From: an uncultured Verrucomicrobia subdivision 3 bacterium
Lineage (GTDB): Bacteria > Verrucomicrobiota > Verrucomicrobiia > Limisphaerales > UBA11358
Assembly: GCA_903917705.1 (NCBI GenBank)
Contig: CAIXBQ010000148.1
Coordinates: 1-64,000, forward strand
DNA length: 64,000 bases
Reading direction: 5' to 3'
Part shown: positions 38,261 to 47,603 of the stretch, in pieces
Layout: each line of letters opens with the position of its first letter
Position numbering within the stretch: the stretch's first letter is position 1
Notes under the pieces: generated by a model
The model's input: only the letters and a program-made list of their open reading frames with translations
The model's database searches: none
What the model was told of the DNA's origin: nothing
Position numbers and translations under genes: made by a program

Positions 38261-39229
38261 TTACCCGCCGGTCGAGCCGGACAATTCCGTGACGCTTTGC
38301 CAGCTATCCAGGCCTTCGCACCAATATTGCATCTCAGTGCTGGCTTCGCCGGAACGCAGCATCGCCTCGATTTGCGAGAGCGTGAACGGCCCCGTCTGCT
38401 GCGTCCCGTCATGCAGGAAAATGGTGGGCGTCTCCGTCGGGACCGCCGCCGGGCGCAATGGCATGGTCACCCGGATCGGTTCCGGGGCGAGTCTGACCGG
38501 TTCCGGATCACTGGCCTCCGGTTCGCTTTCCGCCGCGGGCTCGTAGCGGCGGCCAATCCACTTGTAAGCGGCGACCAGTCCCAGGCCGGCGAGGAATCCG
38601 CCCACATGCGCGCCGAATGCCGTGCCGCCGCCGGTCAGTCTCAAATAATATCCGAGCACCATCCAGAGCAGATCCTTCAGGAACCAGAACGTGATGGCCA
38701 CCCACGCCGGCACTTCAAATTCCCCCGCGCGCATGTAGATGAAAAACAGCCAGACGAAATATTTGAACTCGATGTCCGCGCTGGCGCGCAGCAGGAGATA
38801 CATGCCCAGACAGGCCGTGATGGCGCCCGACGCGCCGCCCTCCGGGATGGCCGAGGCGAAGTGCTCCGGGATGAAGGCGATGTAGGCAAAGGCCGAGATG
38901 ATGCCGCTCGCCAGATAATACGCGGCAAACCGCAGCCGCCCGATAAGATCCTCCACGCAGCAGCCGAACAGGAACAGATAGATCATGTTGCCGAGCAGAT
39001 GAAAGATCCCCGCATGGACGAACATCGAGGTGAAATACGTCCACCAGACCGGCTGGCTGGGAATCAGCCAGAGGTGGTTGAAAACCCAGAGGTTCGACTC
39101 GCCCCCCGTGTTCAGCGAGCAGATCAGCGTGACGAGATAGACCAGCGTGTTGATGCCGATGATGGACAGGGTGACGATCGGAAGCCTTTCGGTCCGATAA
39201 TTCATTCCAACTGGCAGAATGGCAATCAT
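38261..39229 (-). CDS. Rhomboid intramembrane protease with GYF-like tail
   Basis: A 322-residue membrane serine protease. The catalytic Ser134 lies in GGASGA and His208 in GAHVGG, with Asn81 in HLLGNM; six membrane segments surround them. After about residue 220 a proline-rich linker leads to a C-terminal domain (GTQQTGPFTLSQIEAMLRSG, then TEMQYWCEGLDSWQSV) of the GYF_2 type. I chose the ATG at 39229, matching typical rhomboid N-termini; MNYRTERLP at 39205 is an alternative. The domain may recruit proline-rich partners. It is divergent from the MFS gene. Confidence 0.85.
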   Translation of the reverse strand: MIAILPVGMNYRTERLPIVTLSIIGINTLVYLVTLICSLNTGGESNLWVFNHLWLIPSQPVWWTYFTSMFVHAGIFHLLGNMIYLFLFGCCVEDLIGRLRFAAYYLASGIISAFAYIAFIPEHFASAIPEGGASGAITACLGMYLLLRASADIEFKYFVWLFFIYMRAGEFEVPAWVAITFWFLKDLLWMVLGYYLRLTGGGTAFGAHVGGFLAGLGLVAAYKWIGRRYEPAAESEPEASDPEPVRLAPEPIRVTMPLRPAAVPTETPTIFLHDGTQQTGPFTLSQIEAMLRSGEASTEMQYWCEGLDSWQSVTELSGSTGG

Positions 39230-39329
39230 GGAATGAGGTTGCGCGCAAAGTTCAATGCATAATCGCCGCCGAGTCAAGCGGCGCTTTGCAAATTGAATTC
39301 CCGCGCCGTTCAGGCCATGTTCAGCGTCG

Positions 39330-40544
39330 GTGGCCACCCTGAAACAGATCTCCGAGTTCCTCGCGCTGCGGCGGAACACGTCGCTGCTGCTCGTCGCGCT
39401 CGTGCTCGCCGGCACCGGCGAAAAACTCTGGCTCGGCTTTGCGCCCAAATACATCGAGACCCTAGGCGGCGGCATCCTGATCATCGGCCTCTTCGACGCG
39501 CTGCAAACCCTGCTCGGCGCGATCTACGCCTATCCCGGCGGCTGGCTCACCGACCATTGGGGCCAGCGCAAATCCCTGCTCCTGTTCAGCGTCATTTCCA
39601 TCGCCGGCTACCTGCTCGTTTTGGCCTGGCCAAGCTGGCTCGCGCTCCTGCTCGGTTCGTTTTTGTTTCTGGCGTGGAGCGCGCTGTCGCTGCCGGCGAC
39701 ATTGTCGGTGGTCGCCACGTCGCTGCAAGGCCACCGGCACACGATGGGCGTCGGCGTGCAATCCATGATCCGCCGCGTGCCGATGATGCTCGGCCCGCTC
39801 CTCGGCGGCTGGCTGCTCACGCGGTTCGGCTGGACGGACGGCGTGCGTTACGCGCTCGCGCTGTGCATCGCGATGAGCCTGCTGACGCTGACGTTCCAAT
39901 GGTTCATGTTCGAGCCGGACGGCCAGGCGGCCGCGGCCCGGAAAGAAAACCCACCCGCCACCGCCATCTCCTTTTTCGGCGTCGTCAAAACCTTCACGCC
40001 CGCGCTGCGCGAACTGCTCGTCAGCGACATTCTCATCCGCTTCTGCGAGCGCCTCCCCTATGCGTTCGTCATTCTGTGGGCGATGGATTCCGGCGGCGTC
40101 ACCCCGCAGCAATTCGGCTATCTCGTCGCCTTCGAGATGGTCACGGCGATGTTCTGCTACATTCCCGTCGCGCATCTGGCGGATAAACACGGCCGCCGGC
40201 CGTTCGTGCTCCTCACGTTTGTGTTCTTCACCCTGTTTCCGTTGACGTTGCTGTGGGCGCACAATTTCACGTGGCTGGCGCTGGCGTTCGTCGTGCGCGG
40301 GCTGAAGGAATTCGGCGAACCGGCGCGCAAGGCGCTCATCATCGGCGAGGCCGCGCCGGAACTGCGCGCGCGCACCTACGGCGCGTACTATCTCATCCGC
40401 GACTGCACGGTGACGAGCGGCTCCTTTCTTGGCGCGTGGCTGTGGAGCGTGAGTCCGGCGGCAAACTTCATTGGCGCAGCCGCTTGCGGCGCCCTGGGCA
40501 CGCTCTGGTTTTGGTGGTTTATTTACAGAAAGAAAATGAACTAG
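39330..40544 (+). CDS. Major facilitator superfamily transporter
   Basis: A 404-residue transporter with 12 predicted membrane segments. Family features include the loop 2-3 motif GGWLTDHWGQRKSLLLF and the related HLADKHGRRPFV between segments 8 and 9. I place the start at the GTG at 39330 (MATLKQISEFLALRR). The cargo cannot be predicted. It is divergent from the rhomboid gene, with about 100 bases between the chosen starts. Confidence 0.88.
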   Translation: MATLKQISEFLALRRNTSLLLVALVLAGTGEKLWLGFAPKYIETLGGGILIIGLFDALQTLLGAIYAYPGGWLTDHWGQRKSLLLFSVISIAGYLLVLAWPSWLALLLGSFLFLAWSALSLPATLSVVATSLQGHRHTMGVGVQSMIRRVPMMLGPLLGGWLLTRFGWTDGVRYALALCIAMSLLTLTFQWFMFEPDGQAAAARKENPPATAISFFGVVKTFTPALRELLVSDILIRFCERLPYAFVILWAMDSGGVTPQQFGYLVAFEMVTAMFCYIPVAHLADKHGRRPFVLLTFVFFTLFPLTLLWAHNFTWLALAFVVRGLKEFGEPARKALIIGEAAPELRARTYGAYYLIRDCTVTSGSFLGAWLWSVSPAANFIGAAACGALGTLWFWWFIYRKKMN

Positions 40545-40723
40545 CCTCAGACCGGACAATCCGCCACAACCACTTTTGAGTAATCAAGGCGGGCCAAAAA
40601 TCGAAAACTTTCAGATTATTCGATAATATCCGCAATAATGGGGTGAACCGCCGGGTTTTGAGCTCTCTCCACGCTGCCAAAAACACCAATTATCCGGCTA
40701 ATTGCTCCGATATCAACGCTCCA

Positions 40724-40762
40724 AGCCTCATTCGCCACGCTATTAGCGTGGCGTGCGAGGCT
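40724..40762. repeat. Long interrupted palindrome in intergenic space
   Basis: AGCCTC (40724-40729) pairs with GAGGCT (40757-40762), and GCCACGC (40734-40740) pairs with GCGTGGC (40746-40752), around the loop TATTA. The four bases between the two stems (ATTC and GTGC) do not pair, so the whole is a two-part hairpin. It lies in the 309-base gap 40545-40853, which otherwise has no gene. There is no U-run, so it is probably a REP-like or structural element rather than a terminator. Confidence 0.5.
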
Positions 40763-40853
40763 CCCTGCATTGGCTCAAACGCCCGGCCGGAGACTACACT
40801 CCCTGTTCTTTGCCACTTTGCACTTCGATGGCTTTGCGTTAAAACTGGGTGGC

Positions 40854-41261
40854 ATGGCTGACGAATCTTTCAAAGAATTTGTCCTCGACCAGTTGGGCGC
40901 GCTGCCGGACATCCGGGCGCGGGCGATGTTCGGCGCGCATGGGCTCTATCAGGGCGATCATTTCTTCGCGATCCTGGACGAGGGCCGGCTGTTCTTCCGC
41001 ACGGACGGAGCGAGTGCGGCCGATTACACGGCGCGTGGCATGGGGCCTTTCACCTACGAATCGGACGGGCGGGTGATCACTTTCCATTACCATGAGGTGC
41101 CGCCGGAGGTGTTGGAGTGCGCGCCCGAACTCGTGACGTGGGCACAGCGGGCCATCAAGGCGGCGGCAGAAAAACCGCGCAAAGCCGGCAAGTCTCCGAA
41201 ATCCGGGGCCATCCCGATCCAAAAGTTGAGATCGCGAAGCCCACGTAAACCAGCGGCTTGA
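40854..41261 (+). CDS. TfoX/Sxy N-terminal domain protein
   Basis: A 135-residue protein with the TfoX N-terminal fold: FVLDQLGALPDIRARAMFGAHGLY, then FFAILDEGRLFFRTD. In gamma-proteobacteria TfoX/Sxy controls competence genes, but stand-alone N-domain proteins are common and their role is unclear. The last 30 residues are lysine- and arginine-rich (PRKAGKSPKSG), a tail that could bind nucleic acid. I chose the ATG at 40854. It converges on the ABC transporter gene. Confidence 0.82.
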   Translation: MADESFKEFVLDQLGALPDIRARAMFGAHGLYQGDHFFAILDEGRLFFRTDGASAADYTARGMGPFTYESDGRVITFHYHEVPPEVLECAPELVTWAQRAIKAAAEKPRKAGKSPKSGAIPIQKLRSRSPRKPAA

Positions 41262-41277
41262 GCAGCGGACGATTCCT

Positions 41278-43110
41278 TCATTGAACAACCCGCTCCGGTG
41301 GCCCACCGGAACCGGCCGGCCCATGCCCGGATTGCAATTGTGCCAGCTGGTAAAACTGTCCCTGCCGCGCCATCAATTCATCCTGCGTGCCGGTTTCCAC
41401 AATTTTCCCGCCGTGCAGCACGACGATGCGCTGCGCATGGCGGATGGTCGAGAACCGATGCGCCACAATCAGTGTGGTGCGGCCCTGCGTCAGCCGCACC
41501 AGCGCCGCCTGCACGAGCCGCTCGGATTCCGTGTCGAGCGCGGAGGTGGCCTCGTCAAGGATGACGAGGCGGGGATTGCGCACCAGCGCACGGGCGATGG
41601 CGAGCCGCTGGCGCTGCCCGCCGGAAAGCTGGGCGCCGCTTTCGCCCAGCGGCGTGTCCAGGCCGCGCGGCAGGCGGTGGACGAATTCCGCCAGGTTCGC
41701 ATCGGCGAGGATTTTCCAGAGCGCGTCGTCGGCGATTGTATCCAGGCCGTAAGTGACGTTCTCCCGCAGCGTACCGTCGAACAGCAGCGTCGTCTGCGGC
41801 ACCACGCCGATCTGCCGCCGGTAGCTGCGCAAATCCAGTTCGCGCAGATCGCATCCGTCCAGCAGCACCCGGCCGGCAGCCGGCTGCCGGAACCCGATCG
41901 CCAGATTCACCAGCGTCGATTTGCCCGCGCCGGACTCGCCCACGAACGCGACGGTCTCGCCGGGCTTGATGTGCAGGGAGATTTCCCGCAGTGCCACTTC
42001 GCGTCCGCGGGGATAGCTGAAATCCACATTTTCAAAAACAATCTCGCCGCGCAGTGGAACGGGCGCGAGCGGCTTGCCTTCGTTGCGTTCGACCGGCTCG
42101 GCTTCGAGCACCTCCCCGAGCGAGTGGACGGCGTCCGCCCCCTGCGCCAGCGCGGGAAAGACGCTCAAGAACTGCTGGACCGCGCCGATGAGCATCCCGA
42201 AATAGGTGTGATACATCACGGCGTCGCCCACGCTGATGCGGTGATGCACGACGAGCCACGCGGAGAACACGAGGCACGCGAGTTGGAACAGCATGAAGGT
42301 GAACCATGAGCTGGACGCGAAGAATTCCGTGAGGGTGTCCACCTGCATTCCGCGGTCGCGGATGCGCTCGAACACGGAACGGACGTCGCGCGTTTCGATG
42401 GATTCCAGCCCGTGCGCGCGGGTGACCGGCAGCATCTGCAGCATCTCGCCGACTCGGGCATTCATCTGCTCCGTCTCGATGCGCATGGCCTGGTATTGCG
42501 CCTTGAACCGGCGGTCAAACAGTTTCAGCAGCGCCACGCCCGCCGGCACCGTGACGAGAAAATACAGCGCCAGCAGCGGCTGCTTGACCAGCGCGATGAT
42601 GGTCACGTAGGTGATGACCAGCAGGCCGTTCAGACCCGTGTGCATCAGGTGACGGCAGAGGCCGTCAATCGCATCCACATCGCGGAGGATCTTGGTCTGG
42701 AGCGCGCTGGACTGCTTCTCTTCATAAAATGCAATGGAAAGCTGCTGGAGCCTTTCGATCAAAGCGCTGCGCAGATTGAATTGCATGTGCCGCAGCGACC
42801 CGCTCATCAAGCGCACGAAGCTGGTGTGGACGAACGGATTTTGCAGCAGCAGCAGAAAATACCCGCCGGCGATCCAAAGGATGCGGCGGAGCGCGCCCGC
42901 GCCGCCGGTCGTCAGCGCATCCACGATCATGCCCACGGCCAGCGGCAGCAACGAGGCCGGCGTCTGCTTGATGATGTAAAGCGTGACGGCGGCAAACACT
43001 TTCCCGCGCTGGTCGTCAAACAGCCGCCAGAGCGTGCGCCCCGGATGGGTTGAGTCGAAACGGCCGTCGAGCAATTTTTCCCACGGTGCGTTCCGCGCAG
43101 AGGTTTCCAT
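41278..43110 (-). CDS. ABC transporter, fused permease and ATPase
   Basis: A 610-residue half-transporter that works as a dimer. The N-terminal half has six membrane segments; the C-terminal ATPase has Walker A (GESGAGKST), the signature LSGGQRQRLAIARAL, Walker B (LVILDEATSALD) and the H-loop (IVAHRFSTI). It resembles MsbA/lipid or drug exporters. I took the ATG at 43110; a GTG two codons upstream is equally possible. It stands alone, so cargo is unknown. Confidence 0.9.
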   Translation of the reverse strand: METSARNAPWEKLLDGRFDSTHPGRTLWRLFDDQRGKVFAAVTLYIIKQTPASLLPLAVGMIVDALTTGGAGALRRILWIAGGYFLLLLQNPFVHTSFVRLMSGSLRHMQFNLRSALIERLQQLSIAFYEEKQSSALQTKILRDVDAIDGLCRHLMHTGLNGLLVITYVTIIALVKQPLLALYFLVTVPAGVALLKLFDRRFKAQYQAMRIETEQMNARVGEMLQMLPVTRAHGLESIETRDVRSVFERIRDRGMQVDTLTEFFASSSWFTFMLFQLACLVFSAWLVVHHRISVGDAVMYHTYFGMLIGAVQQFLSVFPALAQGADAVHSLGEVLEAEPVERNEGKPLAPVPLRGEIVFENVDFSYPRGREVALREISLHIKPGETVAFVGESGAGKSTLVNLAIGFRQPAAGRVLLDGCDLRELDLRSYRRQIGVVPQTTLLFDGTLRENVTYGLDTIADDALWKILADANLAEFVHRLPRGLDTPLGESGAQLSGGQRQRLAIARALVRNPRLVILDEATSALDTESERLVQAALVRLTQGRTTLIVAHRFSTIRHAQRIVVLHGGKIVETGTQDELMARQGQFYQLAQLQSGHGPAGSGGPPERVVQ

Positions 43111-43232
43111 GCGCACCCATTGAAACGGCCGGCGGCGGCGGATGCAAGCGCGGGATGGGTTACATTGGTAACCGGCCCCGCCGGCGAGAAAAGAAATTGT
43201 TACTTGAGGCGGCCGCGGTATAGTTTTCCCTC

Positions 43233-44693
43233 ATGCCCGTTCAAAATCTCATCGTTAAGGTCCAGAAACGCAACCGCGCGCTGGTGAAATTCGACCCCGG
43301 CCGCATCGGCAAGGCGATTTCGCGCGCGGCGGAATCCATCGGCGGTTTCCGCCGCGATTTCCTGCCGGGTATCAACGACCGGATTTTCGCCATGCACACC
43401 ACGGAGGAAAGCCTCGCCACTTTCCTGGCGGACGCGGCGGTGATCTGTCTTAATTCGGATCCGCATCATCACATCTCCAATTTTCCACCGACCATCGAGA
43501 CCATCCAGGACGAGGTGCTGCACGCGCTGCGAAGTTACGGCTTTCAGAACACGGCGGACGCCTTTGAATGCTATCGCTGGGGCCGGCACTGGCGGCGCGA
43601 GGGCGCGCTTACCAAGGAGCAGTTCGTCGCCAACGGTTTTCCCCACGACCGCATGTGGCGCACGCTGGAGGAAAACCGGCGGCTGGGCGTCGACACCGTG
43701 GCGGGTCTCAATGACCTCGTGCGGGGCGGACGCATGAAACCGGTGATTGACGCTTCCCTCGCGGCCTATGAGGCGTCCCTGGACGAGGCGGCCAAAAAGG
43801 TTTTATCGCGGCTGGAGGGCATCGAACCGGTGCGGATGATCTGGATCAGCGGCCCGAGTTCCTCCGGTAAGACCACCACGACCGTCAAACTCACCCGGCG
43901 GTTGGAGCAGCACGGCTTGAAATTCCTGATGCTGAATCTGGACGATTATTTCTGGTCGCTCGTCGAACATCCGACGGACTGGATCAACGACCGGAATTAC
44001 GAGACGCCCGAGGCGCTGGACTTCCAACTGCTCAACCAGCACCTGCGGGCTTTGCTCAACGGCGAGACCATCGAAAAGCCGGTTTATAGTTTCAAGGAGG
44101 GCCGGCGCACCGCCACCAAGCCGGTGAAACTGGAGCGCGACCAGATTTTGCTTCTCGACTGCCTGCACGGATTTTATCCGCCCATCACGGAAGGCATCAG
44201 CGCGGCGGCGCAGTTCCGGCTGTTCATCGAGACCCAGAACGTGCTTTATGAGGGCGACGGCAGCGCGCAGCGGCTGACGCATTTCACCGACGTGCGGCTC
44301 ATCCGGCGGATGCTGCGCGACGCGCATCATCGCAACCACAGCGCCCTGCGGACGATTCTCCACTGGCATTATGTCCGCGAAGGCGAGCTGTTCAGCATCA
44401 TCCCGCTCATGGGCTTGGCCGACCATGTCGTCAACGGCGGTTTCCCCTTCGATCTGCCCGCGCTCAAGCCGTTCTTTGCCGGCGACAAAAGTCTGCTGCC
44501 GCCGCCGGAGGCGCTTGCGGATTATGGCGGCTTCCTCGATGCGCGCATCCGCTATGAACGGGTGAAAGCGCTGCTTGATTCAGTGGAAGGCTTCACGCCG
44601 GCGCAGGTGGCGGATGTGAATTTCATTCCCGGCGACGCCGTCATCCGCGAGTTCGTCGGCGGCAGCACCATCAAGATTCCGCACAACGAATAA
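43233..44693 (+). CDS. ATP-cone domain fused to uridine kinase-like P-loop kinase
   Basis: A 486-residue protein of two parts. Residues about 5-115 form an ATP-cone (IVKVQKRNRALVKFDPGRIGKAI), the regulatory nucleotide-binding domain known from ribonucleotide reductases and NrdR. The kinase region has P-loop GPSSSGKTTTT (about 208-218), LNLDDYF and DYFWSLVEHPTDWINDRN. It resembles uridine kinase/phosphoribulokinase-family enzymes. The combination suggests a kinase sensing ATP/dATP levels. Its substrate is not known; a role in nucleotide salvage is an inference. It is divergent from the ABC transporter gene. Confidence 0.8.
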   Translation: MPVQNLIVKVQKRNRALVKFDPGRIGKAISRAAESIGGFRRDFLPGINDRIFAMHTTEESLATFLADAAVICLNSDPHHHISNFPPTIETIQDEVLHALRSYGFQNTADAFECYRWGRHWRREGALTKEQFVANGFPHDRMWRTLEENRRLGVDTVAGLNDLVRGGRMKPVIDASLAAYEASLDEAAKKVLSRLEGIEPVRMIWISGPSSSGKTTTTVKLTRRLEQHGLKFLMLNLDDYFWSLVEHPTDWINDRNYETPEALDFQLLNQHLRALLNGETIEKPVYSFKEGRRTATKPVKLERDQILLLDCLHGFYPPITEGISAAAQFRLFIETQNVLYEGDGSAQRLTHFTDVRLIRRMLRDAHHRNHSALRTILHWHYVREGELFSIIPLMGLADHVVNGGFPFDLPALKPFFAGDKSLLPPPEALADYGGFLDARIRYERVKALLDSVEGFTPAQVADVNFIPGDAVIREFVGGSTIKIPHNE

Positions 44694-44780
44694 GCCCGAT
44701 GAGGCCCAAGCAGCCTGCCAGCGCGGCAAGCTTCAAGGCAAAGGCCAAAATGCGGCGCTCGCAGGGCGCCGCCAAACACC

Positions 44781-45671
44781 TCAATCCCTTCGCAAATTGC
44801 GCGGGCGGATGGGCGGCGGCAGTGGTGCCTTGACCGGTTTTTTTACCGGCGGCAAGGTCGAGGGCTGCACCCGGATGGGCGGCTTGGGCCAGTTTTTTTC
44901 CGCGAAGGAAACCACCTGGCCAATCACCTGCTCCACCGCACCGGCCGCCGATGCCGGCGGCACAGGTGGAACCGCCATTCCCGCCGGCTTGCTGGTTGTC
45001 GCGGCCTCGCCAATTTTCATTTCCGGAAATTTCATTTCGCCCATCGCAAAGTCCTTGAATGCGCCGAGCGATTCCATCATGTCGGTCACCCGCGCCTGTA
45101 CCTCTTTGAGCGGCAGCAGCGGCTTGGTTTCGTAACCGTTCACGATCCATTCGAGTTTGCCAGTCTCAACCTCGATCAGCAGACCGTGCACGGGGATATT
45201 CGGGCCGATGAGCGGGCTGTTGCGCGTGAAATCGCAGGCCTTGATGACGTTCTGACGCTCGCTGCCGAACATGCCGAAAAACTCGTTCACATTGTCCGGC
45301 AACCGGCTGCGCTCCACGCCTATGGCCTTGAGCTTTTCCAGCAACATCAGCGTCGTGGTCTTGCAGACCTGGCAATCCGAGTGGCCGATGATGGCGATTT
45401 CCCGACCGCCCTTGACTGCGCATGCCAGTGCGAGCGACCGCATGGTGCTGCTCAGCGGGCCGGTGATGGTGTTGCCTGCGTTGCGCAGCCAGATGAACTC
45501 CTCGGCGGGCAAAGCCAGCGCGTTCGGAAAAAAGGCGTTCAGTCGCGGGTCAATGCACGTCAGGGCCACGACCGGCAGCGCGTCGGCGAACTCCGCCGGA
45601 TGCAGGCCGGCGCTGGCATCACCGGCCACGGCCCGGTGATTCGCGTCAATGATGGCTTCGAAAAGGCGCAT
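44781..45671 (-). CDS. Beta-carbonic-anhydrase-like protein with long C-terminal tail
   Basis: A 296-residue protein whose first 170 residues match the beta-carbonic anhydrase fold: CIDPRL (Cys39, Asp41, Arg43) and GHSDCQVC (His97, Cys100), so all zinc ligands are present. Compared with the enzyme at 37056 it is divergent, and the remaining 110 residues are an alanine/proline/lysine-rich tail (PPVPPASAAGAVE; KKPVKAPLPPPIRPRN). It is the last gene of a set with PLDc_N, flotillin and NfeD-like genes. A link between flotillin domains and a CO2-hydrating enzyme is not established. I chose the ATG at 45671. Confidence 0.78.
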   Translation of the reverse strand: MRLFEAIIDANHRAVAGDASAGLHPAEFADALPVVALTCIDPRLNAFFPNALALPAEEFIWLRNAGNTITGPLSSTMRSLALACAVKGGREIAIIGHSDCQVCKTTTLMLLEKLKAIGVERSRLPDNVNEFFGMFGSERQNVIKACDFTRNSPLIGPNIPVHGLLIEVETGKLEWIVNGYETKPLLPLKEVQARVTDMMESLGAFKDFAMGEMKFPEMKIGEAATTSKPAGMAVPPVPPASAAGAVEQVIGQVVSFAEKNWPKPPIRVQPSTLPPVKKPVKAPLPPPIRPRNLRRD

Positions 45672-45691
45672 GCAAATATAGGATATCCGAT

Positions 45692-45958
45692 TTACGTGTG
45701 ATTGGGATTCTGCGCCGGCGGCGGCAGGTTCCGCTTCGGGTGGCCGACAAAGAAATAAATGAGCGAGCCAATCAGGTGCAGCAGCGCAATCACCAGCACC
45801 CACACGATCTTTTCATTCTCGGTCAGGCCCTTGTTCTGGATGGCAGAAATCAGCATCCAAATCCAGAAGGCGAAAGATGCCAGCGCGAGCGGCAGCGCCA
45901 CCACTAGCACCAGCAGCACCAGGATGAGTTCTCCGCCGCCAACAAATGCAGCCATCAT
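45692..45958 (-). CDS. PLDc_N-domain membrane protein
   Basis: An 88-residue protein with two membrane segments (LILVLLVLVVALPLALASFAFWIW and KIVWVLVIALLHLIGSLIYFFVG). The motif IWMLISAIQNKGLTENEKIVWVLVIALLHLIGSLIYFFVGHPK is the phospholipase D N-terminal (PLDc_N) type; the core residues are FWIWMLISA and LIYFFVG. No PLD catalytic domain is attached. It sits between flotillin and the carbonic-anhydrase-like gene on the same strand. Confidence 0.83.
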   Translation of the reverse strand: MMAAFVGGGELILVLLVLVVALPLALASFAFWIWMLISAIQNKGLTENEKIVWVLVIALLHLIGSLIYFFVGHPKRNLPPPAQNPNHT

Positions 45959-46052
45959 AAATTTATCTCGTTTCTCAAACCCGCCGGAGACGACGCCATG
46001 AGTCTCTGACTTTTCTCAATTTGAGCGTCCTCACGTCGGCTGGCACGTGGGA

Positions 46053-47576
46053 TTATTTGCTTTCGGGTTCAGCCTTGCCCATCGCCTTCTTTAGCGCGGG
46101 AACTTGCTCAAGCAGCTTCTCAAACTTGATGCCGGTCAGGCTTTCGATCACGGGCGGCAACTGGCTGATGATCTGCGTCACGTCGCCGGTGAGCTTGCTC
46201 GCGCCGCCGCCGGGGCCGTTGCCGGAATTGATGATGACCATCTTCTCCATCTTGCTCAGCGGCTCGCTGATCTTGCCGGCAATTTCCGGCATCACGCGCA
46301 TGATCATTTCGATGACGGCCGCCTCGTTGTATTGCTTGAAGGAATCAGCCTTGGCCTGCATCGCGGAAGCGGTTGCTTTGCCTTGCGCCTCGATGACCGA
46401 GGCCTCCGCCAGACCGCGCGCCTTGTTGGCTTCGGCCTCGGCCAGCCCCGTGGCCTTGGCCACATCGGCGTTGGCAAATCCTTTGGCCTTGGTCGCGGAG
46501 GCGGCGCCGGCGGCTTCGGTTTCGAGCTGGAATTTCGTGGCGTTTGCCAGCGTCTCGACTTTGTAGCGCTCGGCGTCGGCGGGTTTCTGGACATTGGCTT
46601 CGAGTTCGCGCTGCTTGCGGAGAATTTCCTGCTGTTGCAGCTCGATCTGCTTCTGCTTCTCGACGATCTGCACCTGCACTTCTTCAGCCTTCACGAGCTG
46701 GCCGGTCTTGAATTTCTGCAGATCATACGCGAGATCGGCCTCGGCTTTCTTCTGGTTCACCGTGGCCTGATAACCGGCGACATTGCTCTGGTAATCACGT
46801 TGCGCCTCGGCAATCTTCGAGTCGGCGGCGAACTTCGCCTCCTGTCCGGCCTGTGTGGCCTGGGACGATTTGATCATCGCGTCGCGGTCGGCCTCGGCTT
46901 GCGCAATCTGCGCGTCGCGTTTGACCTGGGCGATGCGCGGTTTGCCCAGCGCGTCGAGATAGCCTTGCGAATCACGGATGTCGCGGATGGTGAAGCTCAC
47001 GATGCCCAACCCCATGTTCGCCATGTCACCGGCGGCAACTTCCTGCACCTTGGAGGCGAAGGCGTCGCGATTCTGGTAAATTTCCTCCACCGTCATCGTG
47101 CCGAGAATCGCGCGCAAATGTCCTTCGAGCGTCTGCGTGGCGATGTTGCGGATTTCATCCTGCGCCTTGCCAAGGAATTGTTCCGCCGAGGTGCGGATGG
47201 AAATATCGTCGCCCTTCACTTTGATCTGCGCCACGCCGTCCACCTTCACCGGCACGCCTTTGCTCGTGTAAACTTCCGGCGTCTGGACATCAATCGTCAG
47301 CAGTTCGAGCGAGAGCAGGTCCACCTTCTCAAATATCGGCATCACGAACGTGCCGCCGCCCTTGACAATCCGGAAGCCGACCGTCGTCCCGTCCTCCAGC
47401 TTGTGCTTGTTGCCGGACACAATCAGGACCTGGTTCGGCCCCACCTTGGTGTAACGGCTGAAAACGATGTACAGCAGCAGGAACACCACGAAAACAATCA
47501 CGACGGCGGCGATGATGCTGACGCTGCCTTGCACAAAGTTCAGTTCGGCAAGGAGGGAATGAAGGTTGAGTTGCAT
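46053..47576 (-). CDS. Flotillin-family SPFH protein
   Basis: A 507-residue protein of the flotillin (FloT/YuaG-like) family, which organises membrane microdomains. An N-terminal membrane segment (VSIIAAVVIVFVVFLLLYIVFSRY) is followed by the SPFH domain (about 45-250), then a long alanine/glutamate-rich helical region with AxE repeats (TKAKGFANADVAKATGLAEAEANKA) ending near 430. Length and order match bacterial FloT. The NfeD-like gene is just upstream (27 bases), the usual partner. Confidence 0.93.
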   Translation of the reverse strand: MQLNLHSLLAELNFVQGSVSIIAAVVIVFVVFLLLYIVFSRYTKVGPNQVLIVSGNKHKLEDGTTVGFRIVKGGGTFVMPIFEKVDLLSLELLTIDVQTPEVYTSKGVPVKVDGVAQIKVKGDDISIRTSAEQFLGKAQDEIRNIATQTLEGHLRAILGTMTVEEIYQNRDAFASKVQEVAAGDMANMGLGIVSFTIRDIRDSQGYLDALGKPRIAQVKRDAQIAQAEADRDAMIKSSQATQAGQEAKFAADSKIAEAQRDYQSNVAGYQATVNQKKAEADLAYDLQKFKTGQLVKAEEVQVQIVEKQKQIELQQQEILRKQRELEANVQKPADAERYKVETLANATKFQLETEAAGAASATKAKGFANADVAKATGLAEAEANKARGLAEASVIEAQGKATASAMQAKADSFKQYNEAAVIEMIMRVMPEIAGKISEPLSKMEKMVIINSGNGPGGGASKLTGDVTQIISQLPPVIESLTGIKFEKLLEQVPALKKAMGKAEPESK

Positions 47577-47603
47577 ATTAATTTGGTGGTTGAGTTGCAG
47601 TGG

